Shown: positions 1 to 7,277 of the stretch, piece after piece
How the letters are laid out: every line of letters begins with the position of its first letter
Numbering within the stretch: the stretch's first letter is position 1
Assembly: GCA_035492455.1 (NCBI GenBank)
Contig: DATJJE010000054.1
Coordinates: forward strand, 19,322-83,321
DNA: 64,000 bases
Source of the DNA: Gp6-AA40 sp035492455
GTDB taxonomy: Bacteria; Acidobacteriota; Vicinamibacteria; Vicinamibacterales; UBA2999
Direction of reading: 5' to 3'
Translations under genes and position numbers: made by a program
The notes under the pieces: generated by a model
What the model was told of the DNA's origin: nothing
What the model saw: only the letters and a program-made list of their open reading frames with translations
Databases searched by the model: none

Positions 1-2
1 TC

Positions 3-470
3 AGTCAAACGGCGGTCGGATCGGTGTTCGGTCTGTATGTGTTCGGATTTTTCAGCTCGTCGCTGATGGGATTCCTCTCACATCGCTTTGAGCGTCCCGT
101 GCTGCTGCGCGTCGGGCTGACGACAATGCTGCTCGGCGTCGGGGCGACGATGCTGCGGCCGCTGCCGCTCGTCATTGTCGGCATCGCACTCGTCACGATC
201 GGCTTCTTCGCTTCGCATTCGGTCGCGAGCAGTTGGGTCGGGCTGCACGCATATGAGGGGAAGGCGCAGGCATCGGCGCTGTACCTCTTCTTCTATTACA
301 TGGGCGCGAGCACCGCCGGGACGGTCGGCGGATTTTTCTGGACCGCGTACGCCTGGCCCGGTGTCGCGGTATTTCTCACGGCGATGCTGCTGGCGGCGTT
401 GGCGCTGGCGTTCCGGTCTCTCAACCACGAAGGTAGGAAGAACGCGTGCCTTCCGGACCTTCGTGGTTAA
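3..470 (+). CDS. MFS-type transporter, C-terminal part (5' end outside window)
   Basis: The frame is open from base 3 with no start inside the window, so about 155 residues remain of a larger membrane protein. The visible part has four to five hydrophobic helices joined by short loops. One cytoplasmic-looking loop, SHRFERPVLLRVG, has the basic pattern that follows an even-numbered helix in major facilitator carriers, and the helices are rich in Gly, Ala and Ser. The substrate cannot be told. The tail ends NHEGRKNACLPDLRG, and its last codons lie inside an inverted repeat. The stop overlaps the stop of the convergent sensor-kinase gene. The family call rests on overall texture; another 12-helix carrier family is possible. 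Confidence 0.7.
   Translation, partial: SQTAVGSVFGLYVFGFFSSSLMGFLSHRFERPVLLRVGLTTMLLGVGATMLRPLPLVIVGIALVTIGFFASHSVASSWVGLHAYEGKAQASALYLFFYYMGASTAGTVGGFFWTAYAWPGVAVFLTAMLLAALALAFRSLNHEGRKNACLPDLRG
423..468. terminator. Hairpin between convergent genes, probable bidirectional terminator
   Basis: A perfect 12-base inverted repeat, AACCACGAAGGT (423-434) and ACCTTCGTGGTT (457-468), encloses a second 5-base stem, GGAAG (436-440) with CTTCC (450-454). It spans the last codons of the MFS gene and abuts the stop of the sensor kinase. There is no long T run. Position between two stops and stem strength are the only evidence for termination. Confidence 0.6.
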
Positions 471-1837
471 GACCGCGGCAGCGTGATCCGGAACGTGCTG
501 CCGTTGCCGTCCGTCTTTTCGAGCGTGAGCAACCCGCCGGACTTTTCCACGGCAGACTTCGAGATGGATAGTCCCAGCCCCGTGCCGATCACATCCGCGC
601 TGCCGCTGGCACGGTAAAAGCGGTCGAAGATGTGATCGCGCGCGGCGTCCGGAATGCCGGCGCCCCGGTCGATCACATCAATTGTCGCCTTGCCTTGCGC
701 ATCCGCGATGCGGATAACGATGGCGGTATCAGGCGGCGAGAACTTGATGGCGTTGTCGACCAGATTGATGAGCGCCTGCCGCAGCATCATGCGATCGCCC
801 GAGGCGCACGGCGCACCGTGCGCCTCGACGACGAGCTGCTGCGACTTCTCTTCCGCAAGCACCGCCAGATCCGCGATGACGCTCTCGGCGAGCTCCTGCA
901 GCGCGATCGGCTCGATCGACAGCCTCGACTCTCCGGTCTCCGTCCGCGACAGCGTCAGCAGACGATCGACAAGCACCGCCAGGCGGTCCGCCTCCTCCAG
1001 CATGCTGCCGATGATCGTGCGGTAGTCGTGTTCGTCACGCTTGCCGCGCAGCCCCACTTCGCCGACGCTGCGAATCGCGGTGAGCGGTGTCCGCAATTCG
1101 TGCGACACGTCCGCCGTAAAACGCCGCATCTGCTCGAACGATTCCTGCAGCCGGGCGAGCGTCGCGTTGAATACGGTCGCCAGGCGGCCCATCTCGTTGT
1201 CGGCATTGCTGACCGGCAGCCGGTCGCTCAATCGCTCCGCGGTGATTGTCTCCGCGCGCTCCGTCATCCTTTCGATCGGTGCGAGCGCACGCCGTGCGAG
1301 GAGATAGCCGCCAAATCCCGCGGTGGCGACGGCGAGCGGCAGGCCAAGCAGCAGAATGAGCGCGACCGTCCGTATCTGTTCGCGCATCGTTGCCTCGGAG
1401 CGTCCGACCTGAATGACGACCGGCCCTCCCTCGATCTCGCCGCGCCTGCTCAACACGCGCATCGCCACACCATCCGTCGGTACGCGCACGATCGCATCGT
1501 CGGCCAGGTTCGCCAGATTCATTCCGACATCAGGCTGTCCCAGCGCGACATCGTTGCGAAACAGGAGCTTGCCGTCGGCGCTCCATATCTGCAGCCACGG
1601 GTGCTCTTCAATCGCCTCTTCGCCGTTCCATGTAATGCCACCCTCGGGCGTCTGCTCCACCATGACCGTCGCCCACTGGAAGTCCGCGCGGAGCTGCTGA
1701 TCGAGGAGCTGGGAAGCGCTGCGGCTGACGTAGGCGAGGATGGCGCCGGCATAGACGGCGAGGACCAGCGTCATGGCGGCGACGTACCACAGCGTGAGCT
1801 GCACGCGCACGCTGTGCGATCGCCACCACCTCCTCAC
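467..1837 (-). CDS. Two-component sensor histidine kinase (HAMP, HisKA, HATPase)
   Basis: A 456-residue membrane sensor kinase, laid out like the heavy-metal (CusS/CopS) type. A first transmembrane helix lies near residues 12-36, then a periplasmic domain of about 115 residues. A second helix (about 155-180) leads into a HAMP linker. The HisKA box ADVSHELRTPLTAIR carries the phospho-accepting His near residue 245. ATP-binding boxes follow: NLVDNAIKF (N), DRGAGIP (G1) and GTGLGLSIS (G2), so it should be active. I chose the GTG at 1837, which overlaps the TGA of the upstream response regulator (GTGA), because the longer upstream reading is only a shadow of that gene. The sensed signal is not evident. 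Confidence 0.93.
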   Translation of the reverse strand: MRRWWRSHSVRVQLTLWYVAAMTLVLAVYAGAILAYVSRSASQLLDQQLRADFQWATVMVEQTPEGGITWNGEEAIEEHPWLQIWSADGKLLFRNDVALGQPDVGMNLANLADDAIVRVPTDGVAMRVLSRRGEIEGGPVVIQVGRSEATMREQIRTVALILLLGLPLAVATAGFGGYLLARRALAPIERMTERAETITAERLSDRLPVSNADNEMGRLATVFNATLARLQESFEQMRRFTADVSHELRTPLTAIRSVGEVGLRGKRDEHDYRTIIGSMLEEADRLAVLVDRLLTLSRTETGESRLSIEPIALQELAESVIADLAVLAEEKSQQLVVEAHGAPCASGDRMMLRQALINLVDNAIKFSPPDTAIVIRIADAQGKATIDVIDRGAGIPDAARDHIFDRFYRASGSADVIGTGLGLSISKSAVEKSGGLLTLEKTDGNGSTFRITLPRS

Positions 1838-2514
1838 GGCTCGCCCTCGCGCAGCATGAAACCGACGCCGCGCACGGTGTGAATCAGTTTGACCGGCCGA
1901 TCGAGATCGACCTTCCGCCGCAGCCGCGCGATGTGCACGTCGATGACGTTGTCGAGCGGCGTGGTCCGGGCGGTTTCCTTCCACACATCGCGCGCCAGCG
2001 TCTCGCGCGACACCACCTGGCCTTCGTAGCGCATCAGGTATTCGAGGAGCTCGAACTCGCGCACCGTCAGATCGACCGGCTGCCCGCCGCGCGTTACCTT
2101 CCGCGTGATCAGATCCATCGCCAGGTCGCCGACCGCGAGGCGGGGCGCCTCCGCCGTACCACGGCGCATCAGCGCGCGAATACGTGCGAGCAGCTCGGCG
2201 AAGGCGAACGGCTTGACAAGATAGTCGTCGGCGCCGCTGTCGAGACCGGCGACCCGGTCCTGCAGCGTGTCGCGCGCCGTGAGGACGAGCACGGGTGTCT
2301 TGATACTCTTGCTGCGCAGCGTGGTGAGAATCTGCAGGCCGTCGCGGCCCGGAAGGCCGAGATCCAGAAGGATCAAGTCGAACGCCTCCGTCGTGATGCG
2401 AAAGAACGCATCCTCGCCGGTCCGTTCAACGACTACCTCATAGCGCTCGCCTTCGAGGCCCTCACGCAGGGCGTTGGCAACCTTCTGTTCGTCTTCGACG
2501 ACAAGCACTCTCAT
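1834..2514 (-). CDS. OmpR-family response regulator
   Basis: A 226-residue transcription regulator and the partner of the kinase directly downstream, with which it overlaps by 3 bases. The receiver begins MRVLVVEDEQ with the acidic pair. The phospho-acceptor Asp is near residue 51 in ILLDLGLPG, with the conserved Thr (VLVLTARD) and Lys (YLVKPFAF). A winged-helix effector domain of about 95 residues follows, ending in HTVRGVGFML as in OmpR, CusR and CopR. The ATG at 2514 is used because the receiver fold starts exactly there; an upstream in-frame extension is repeat sequence. Targets are unknown, but metal or envelope stress is the usual role of this subfamily. Confidence 0.94.
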   Translation of the reverse strand: MRVLVVEDEQKVANALREGLEGERYEVVVERTGEDAFFRITTEAFDLILLDLGLPGRDGLQILTTLRSKSIKTPVLVLTARDTLQDRVAGLDSGADDYLVKPFAFAELLARIRALMRRGTAEAPRLAVGDLAMDLITRKVTRGGQPVDLTVREFELLEYLMRYEGQVVSRETLARDVWKETARTTPLDNVIDVHIARLRRKVDLDRPVKLIHTVRGVGFMLREGEP

Positions 2515-2524
2515 CTGGATAGTC

Positions 2525-2612
2525 GTTGGCGGTTCGTAGTTAGTGGTTAGTGTAAAACCACCAACCACCAACGACGAACCGATTAACCACTAGCCACTAC
2601 TAACTGCCAACC
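2525..2612. repeat. Inverted array of GGTTAGT/GGTTCGT-like units
   Basis: A forward arm (2525-2552) is built from overlapping GTTGG, GGTTCGT, GTTAGT and GGTTAGT words. A reverse arm (2557-2612) carries their complements CCACCAACCACCAACG, ACGAACC, TTAACCACTAG and ACTAACTGCC. The arms face each other across TAAAA. The array sits upstream of the response regulator and runs into the 3' end of the next gene. It is imperfect and has no coding sense. The same texture occurs in a short tract at 6787-6806. Confidence 0.6.
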
Positions 2613-3238
2613 AGCTCGTACGTGACGGTCATCGCCTGCTTGCCCCGCTGCGTATCGAACTCCGTGCGCACGGTCATCACCTTGCCGTCTGCGCTCAAAC
2701 TGCGCACCTCGCGGCTCTTCATGTCGAAGTTGCCGCGCGGTGTCTGCATCGAACGGGTCACGTCCGTGACCAGCGCGACGCCTTCCCACTTGCTCTTGCT
2801 CTTGGTTGTCGCCTGCGCTGTCTTGTTCGTCGTTTCCTTCCCGTCAAGGTTGTAGCTGTTCATCGTCGCCACGCCCTGCCCGTCGTCGTCGGTGATGATG
2901 AGGCGATCGTCGGTCTGACGGATACGCACCGTCTGACCAACCTCCAGGCGCCGCGGCCGCTCGGCATCGGCGTTGGCGTTGGCCTGATCACCCCCGCCGC
3001 CACCGCCACGGTTGTAGCCGCCGCGACGGCCACCTCCGCCAAAGCCACGTCCACCCCGACCGCCGAACCCACCTCGCCCGCCAAAGCCAGCGCTGCCGCC
3101 GGCTGCGTCAGGCATATCAATGTTCGTGACTTTCCATGTGCCGCTGAAGTCCGGATGCCTGGGTGCCGCTTGCGCCAGCGCCAGCGCGGGGAACGCCAGC
3201 GCCAGCGCTATGAGAAATCCGATCACACGTCGAGACAT
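2600..3238 (-). CDS. Secreted glycine-rich protein of unknown function
   Basis: A 212-residue protein with a clear Sec signal peptide (MSRRVIGFLIALALAFPALALAQ). The mature part opens with an SGTWKVTN stretch, a pattern common at the start of small secreted beta-rich acidobacterial proteins. Residues about 50-85 are almost entirely Gly and Arg. The C-terminal half alternates short beta-strand-like segments (VRIRQTDDRLIITDDDG, MTVRTEFDTQRGKQAM), suggesting a lipocalin-like or beta-sandwich fold. No catalytic motif is visible. It lies between a two-component system and a TPR regulator, all on the minus strand. I do not recognise a named family. Confidence 0.75.
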   Translation of the reverse strand: MSRRVIGFLIALALAFPALALAQAAPRHPDFSGTWKVTNIDMPDAAGGSAGFGGRGGFGGRGGRGFGGGGRRGGYNRGGGGGGDQANANADAERPRRLEVGQTVRIRQTDDRLIITDDDGQGVATMNSYNLDGKETTNKTAQATTKSKSKWEGVALVTDVTRSMQTPRGNFDMKSREVRSLSADGKVMTVRTEFDTQRGKQAMTVTYELVGS

Positions 3239-3287
3239 ATAAAGCCCTCCGCCTACTCTTCAGATACGGCGCACGCGGCCGATTGGT

Positions 3288-5018
3288 TTATAGGCCGAGG
3301 CGGACGAGCAGACGAGCGAAACGCACGTCGCGGCGCAGGGGGTCGAACCGCGGGTCGCCGGCGAGCATGAGCAGCATCGGGTCGCGCTCCTCGCAGGCTC
3401 GATCGAGCATTGCGAAGGCCTCATCCGCTTCTCCAAGGCCGACGTGCGCGAGGGCGACGTGAAGCGAGGGGACGAAACGATCCGCGCGAAGGCGATCGGT
3501 CGCCTGGATGAGCGTACGCGCGACGCCACATTCGCCGCGCATCGCTTTGGCGTGCGCGAGCCACGACAGGAGCACGGGGTTGCCTGGTTTGTTCGCGGCA
3601 GCGGCTTCCATCTCCGCGATCCCTTCGGCGGCGCGGTCCATCTGCAGCAGCGCGGCGCCGAGCACGCGCGTTGCCGGTGGGAATTGAGGTTTCATGTCCA
3701 GGACGTTGCGGCACGTGTCGATGGCCGACTCATAGTCGCCGGCCATGAACTGAATCCACGCGGCGCTCGTGCCGACGACCAGGCAGAGTGGGTCCAGCTC
3801 GCGCGCACGCCGCGCTTCGCGTACCGCTTCTTCGCATCGACCCATTCCGGCCAGCAGCAGCCCGTACCATCGGTGCGCGCCGTCGCTGCTCGGATTCAAC
3901 GCAATCGCCTGCTTGAACCCTTCCTCGGCGGCTTTCCAGTCCCAGCGCAGCATGGCGTGGATATTGGCAATCGCCAGATGCGCGTGCGCGAGGTGTGGAT
4001 CGAGCTGCAGTGCGCGCTCAGCAATCGGTTGCGCGGTTTCCAGCGCCGCGCGAGGAACCATGTTGTAGTACTCGGCCTGTGCCGTGTGCGTCCGCGCCAG
4101 GTCCGCGTGCGCTGCCGCGAACGTCGGATCTGCTGCGCACGCCTGCTCGAAAAAAGTGATCGCCTGCGGGAATCCGGCATCGCCCGGGAGGTTCCAGTAG
4201 TAACGGCCTTTCAGGTACGTCTGATAGGCGGCTGCGTCGTGCGCCGGTTGGACTGACTGCTCCGGCAGCAGTTCGACGGCCAGCGATTGCGCAATCCGCG
4301 CGGCGACCTCCGCCTGCACCGACAGACTATCCGTGAGGTTCCGCTCGTAGACATCTGTCCAGAGGTGCGCCTCGCTCGCTGTTTCGACCAGCTGCGCCGT
4401 AATGCGCACGCGATCGCCTTCGCGCCGCACGCTGCCTTCGAGGAGATAGTCGGTGCGCAGCAGTTCGCCGATCTCGCGCGCGCGACGGCCGCTGCCCCTG
4501 AAGAGGTTCGACGACGACCGGGAGATGACGCCTATACGTCCCCGAGCCAGCCGTCCAAGCTGCAGGAACATCTCCTCGGTGAGACCGTCGCTGAAATACT
4601 CCTGCGTCGGATCTCCGCTCAGATTCGCAAACGGCAGCACAGCCAGCCGTGCCTTGAAGTCCGGCGCCATCAACGGAAAGGCGATCGCCGCGTCCTGGCC
4701 GAGCGGCGCGATGAACCTGTAGCCGCGCCGTGGAAGCGTCTCTACATACTTGGGATTGTCCGCGTCGTCACCAAGCGCGGCACGCAGCCGCTTCACCGCG
4801 GCGTTTAGACTGTGTTCGAAATCGACGAACGTGCCCTGCGGCCAGAGGCGCCTCGCCAGCTCCTCGCGCGTCACCACGTCGCCAGGGCGCTCGAGCATCA
4901 AGCGCAGGATTTCGAACGGCTGCTCCTGGAGACGAATTCGACTCTTGCCTTTCCGGAGCTCCCGGGAGCGGACGTCGAGCTCGAAGGATTCGAATCGGAG
5001 AAGGTGTTCGGCGTCCAT
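3288..5018 (-). CDS. Winged-helix / TolB-like / TPR regulator (CadC-like)
   Basis: A 576-residue soluble protein in three parts. Residues about 5-105 form an OmpR-type winged helix (LQEQPFEILRLMLERPGD, then LPRRGYRFIAPL). Residues about 125-235 form a TolB N-terminal-like domain with the typical LAVLPFANLSGDP and YFSDGLTEEM motifs. Residues about 245-570 are TPR repeats (ALQLDPHLAHAHLAIANIH, ALNPSSDGAHRWYGLLLAG). There is no receiver and no obvious transmembrane helix, so it is likely a cytoplasmic DNA-binding regulator driven by protein contacts. This architecture is strongly expanded in Acidobacteriota. Direct repeats and a palindrome lie just upstream. Target genes are unknown. Confidence 0.88.
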   Translation of the reverse strand: MDAEHLLRFESFELDVRSRELRKGKSRIRLQEQPFEILRLMLERPGDVVTREELARRLWPQGTFVDFEHSLNAAVKRLRAALGDDADNPKYVETLPRRGYRFIAPLGQDAAIAFPLMAPDFKARLAVLPFANLSGDPTQEYFSDGLTEEMFLQLGRLARGRIGVISRSSSNLFRGSGRRAREIGELLRTDYLLEGSVRREGDRVRITAQLVETASEAHLWTDVYERNLTDSLSVQAEVAARIAQSLAVELLPEQSVQPAHDAAAYQTYLKGRYYWNLPGDAGFPQAITFFEQACAADPTFAAAHADLARTHTAQAEYYNMVPRAALETAQPIAERALQLDPHLAHAHLAIANIHAMLRWDWKAAEEGFKQAIALNPSSDGAHRWYGLLLAGMGRCEEAVREARRARELDPLCLVVGTSAAWIQFMAGDYESAIDTCRNVLDMKPQFPPATRVLGAALLQMDRAAEGIAEMEAAAANKPGNPVLLSWLAHAKAMRGECGVARTLIQATDRLRADRFVPSLHVALAHVGLGEADEAFAMLDRACEERDPMLLMLAGDPRFDPLRRDVRFARLLVRLGL

Positions 5019-5045
5019 AGCAAATTATCTCCGGTGAACTTGCGA

Positions 5046-5060
5046 GTTTGTCAGACAAAC
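5046..5060. promoter_or_regulatory. 15-base palindrome upstream of the winged-helix/TPR regulator
   Basis: GTTTGTC-A-GACAAAC is a perfect dyad 28 bases upstream of the start codon at 5018, in the divergent gap before the protease gene at 5140. Its size and place fit an operator for a dimeric repressor or autoregulator. No binding protein can be assigned. Confidence 0.45.
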
Positions 5061-5069
5061 AATCGCAGG

Positions 5070-5095
5070 TCACCAACGTTTCACCTCGTGTCACC
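5070..5095. promoter_or_regulatory. Three TCACC direct repeats at helical-turn spacing
   Basis: TCACC occurs at 5070, 5081 and 5091, with periods of 11 and 10 bases. It reads GGTGA on the strand of the winged-helix regulator. OmpR-type winged helices usually bind head-to-tail repeats one helical turn apart, so this is a candidate autoregulatory site. It could be chance in a 120-base gap. Confidence 0.4.
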
Positions 5096-5139
5096 TCCAA
5101 TGCATTGAGGCACCCGGCGCCGCGTCGCACAGTAGCGTC

Positions 5140-5895
5140 GTGCGGAACGCCACCCTCTTTGCACTGGTTGTCGCGCTGACAACAACGAGTTCAAGTGTCG
5201 TACAGGCCGCGCGCGAAAGCACTCCGCAGGTTGCTCCCCAACTGACGGTACGCGTCTACGACATGACGAAGGTGCCGGCGGCGGATCAGACGGTTGCTCT
5301 GCGTGCGGCGGCCGGGGTCCTGGCCGCCGCCGGTATCCAGACTGCCTGGGTGGTGTGCTCGTCGGACACAGCGGCCGCAGGCTGTGAGACGCCGTTGGCG
5401 GGCACGGAGATCTCGGTCCGCCTTGCGCGCCTGCCGGCGGAGCCGAATGGACACGGGATGCTTCAGCTCGGATACTCCCTCGTCAACACCCAGGCGGGCG
5501 CGGGCACGCTCGCAACGATGTTCGTCGATCGCGTGGAGTGGCTGGCGAATCAGGCCGGGGCCGATGCCGCCACGGTGCTTGGATTCGCCATCGCGCACGA
5601 AATAGGGCATCTGCTCCTCGGCACGAACGCACACGCGGCGAGCGGTCTGATGCGGGCTGTGTGGTCGCGTCACCAACTACAGCACGCACGCGCCAGGGAC
5701 TGGCTGTTCCTGCCTGCCGAAGCCTCTCGGATGCAGGCGGCGCTCTTCGAGCGGGAGGGTCTAAAATTCAGTCAACATAATCCCAATGCGAGTGGCTGCG
5801 CTGCTTCTGACGACGACGCTGCTGGCGGCGCCACAGGATGCCGTTCAACCGCCTCAGCAGCCGCCCTTCGAGGAGTGGCTGCAGGGGGTGATTGA
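5140..5895 (+). CDS. Small secreted HExxH zinc protease
   Basis: A predicted secreted protein with a signal peptide (MRNATLFALVVALTTTSSSVVQAA) and a GTG start. Near residues 150-175 it has IAHEIGHLLLGTNAHAASGLMR, a gluzincin/metzincin-like HExxH with a third His eight residues after the second. This gives a credible zinc site and general-base Glu. A second protein with the same signature is encoded at 55687-56325. The C-terminal 37 residues after LKFSQ are low-complexity and overlap the signal-peptide region of the next gene by 110 bases, so the native protein may end earlier. Substrate unknown. Confidence 0.75.
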   Translation: MRNATLFALVVALTTTSSSVVQAARESTPQVAPQLTVRVYDMTKVPAADQTVALRAAAGVLAAAGIQTAWVVCSSDTAAAGCETPLAGTEISVRLARLPAEPNGHGMLQLGYSLVNTQAGAGTLATMFVDRVEWLANQAGADAATVLGFAIAHEIGHLLLGTNAHAASGLMRAVWSRHQLQHARARDWLFLPAEASRMQAALFEREGLKFSQHNPNASGCAASDDDAAGGATGCRSTASAAALRGVAAGGD

Positions 5896-6784
5896 CGAAG
5901 CGCGCTCGCGTGGGTACAGCGACGAACTGATCGGTCAAACGCTTACCGGTCTGACACCGATTTCGCGCGTCGTCGAGCGCGACAGCTCGCAGGCCGAGTT
6001 CACGATTACCCTCGATCGCTATTTCAACACCCGCGTGACGCCGCGCATCATCCGCATGGGACGCGAGCATGCCATGCAGGAGCAGATGCTGCTGCGCCGC
6101 GTACGCGCGGAGTACGGTGTGCCTTCGGGTATCGTCCTCGCTATCTGGGGCCTGGAGTCGCACTACGGCCAGTTCACAGGGGCGTACCCCGTGTTCCAGG
6201 CGCTCGCCACGCTGGCCTATGAGCCTCGCCGTGCCGACTTCTTCCGCGGCGAGCTGTTCAAAGCGTTGTCAATCGTGCAGAGCGGCTTCATCGACGCAAA
6301 GACGATGACCGGATCGTGGGCGGGCGCGATGGGCCAGCCGCAATTCATGCCATCGAGTTATCTCGCCTACGCCGTCGACTTCGACGACGACGGTCGGCGC
6401 GACATCTGGCACTCGAAGCCCGATACGCTGGCATCGATCGCCAGCTACTTGAAGAACGCCGGATGGGAGGCGGGCCAAACGTGGGGACGCGAAGTCGCAG
6501 TCTCTTCGGCGGCGCGCGAGAAGATTGCCTCGATCCCGATACGTGACGTCGGATGCTCGGCCAAGCGGCAGATGACCGAGCGACGTCCGTTGAGCGACTG
6601 GAGCGAAGCAGGCGTACGGCTGAAGTCAGGCGCGGCGCTGCCGCGCGCCGATGTCGTCGCGAGCCTCGTCGAAGTCGGTGGCCGCAGCTTTCTCGTGTAT
6701 CCAAACTACGAGACCATCCTCGACTACAACTGCGCGCACCTCTACGCGTTGAGCGTGGGAATGCTCGCCGATCGGCTGCAGTAG
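5786..6784 (+). CDS. Lytic murein transglycosylase, MltB type
   Basis: A 332-residue cell-wall enzyme that would cleave the MurNAc-GlcNAc bond to give 1,6-anhydro ends. After a short signal peptide (MRVAALLLTTTLLA) it carries IVLAIWGLESHYGQFTG, where the Glu of the ESHYG motif is the family's catalytic acid. It then has GSWAGAMGQPQFMPSSY and FDDDGRRDIW, all typical of the MltB/SLT_2 family. There is no lipobox, so it is probably periplasmic and not lipid-anchored. The start overlaps the preceding protease by 110 bases in another frame. A purine-rich GGGAGGG lies about 25 bases upstream, rather far for a ribosome site. Confidence 0.9.
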   Translation: MRVAALLLTTTLLAAPQDAVQPPQQPPFEEWLQGVIDEARSRGYSDELIGQTLTGLTPISRVVERDSSQAEFTITLDRYFNTRVTPRIIRMGREHAMQEQMLLRRVRAEYGVPSGIVLAIWGLESHYGQFTGAYPVFQALATLAYEPRRADFFRGELFKALSIVQSGFIDAKTMTGSWAGAMGQPQFMPSSYLAYAVDFDDDGRRDIWHSKPDTLASIASYLKNAGWEAGQTWGREVAVSSAAREKIASIPIRDVGCSAKRQMTERRPLSDWSEAGVRLKSGAALPRADVVASLVEVGGRSFLVYPNYETILDYNCAHLYALSVGMLADRLQ

Positions 6785-6803
6785 CGTTGGTGGTGGTTAG
6801 TGG

Positions 6804-7210
6804 TTACGACTTCTGGGTTCGGTGAAGCGACGAACCGAGAAATCCACCGATGATGGCGGCGATCGGTTTCAACTGCTGCGTCGTCGGATCGGCTTCCACT
6901 CCGAAAATCTCGAGCGCTGTCGCGCCAGAAGGTACAGCGATCCGGCCGGTCCGAAGACGACCGGGCATGTCAGCGATTCCTCGAGATCAGAAACTGTCAA
7001 AACGGCTTCGCCGAGCATCCGTCGTTCCGTGCGACCATCTGCCCAGATCAAGTCACGTGCACGAATTGGTTGGACGCCAATCTCTGACAGTCGATCTTCT
7101 GGGATGAACGTGTACAGCGCGCCGGTATCGACCCAGAACTTCTCCTCGAAAGCCCGCGAGGCGTCACGCGGGTTGGTGACTGTGACGTTCACCTGAAACG
7201 TGCCGACCAA
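6804..7210 (-). pseudogene. Retropepsin-like aspartyl protease with a frameshift
   Basis: The first 90 residues are a retroviral-type aspartyl protease domain: VDTGALYTFIPEDRL holds the catalytic DTG, followed by the LGEAVL and PVVFGPAG strands. After that the frame changes. The current frame gives an unrelated Arg-rich tail ending near 6869. The +1 frame gives the expected family ending (GATALEIFGVEADPTTQQL, then KPI) and runs to a TAA at 6804-6806. A single base missing near 6925 (CC where CCC would restore Leu-Gly) explains it. This is either a recent frameshift or an assembly error. The start is a TTG at 7210, since a stop lies just upstream in frame. Confidence 0.75.
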
Positions 7211-7277
7211 GCGAGTGTACTGTTAAGTCTCGGTCACAGTAATATTTTGTCCCTCATACCCGAACGTGGAGGCGACG

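Noticed and set aside
467..1984. Longer sensor kinase starting upstream of 1837
   Set aside because: The extra 49 residues are Arg-rich and lie entirely inside the response-regulator gene; the GTG at 1837 overlaps its stop in the usual coupled way.
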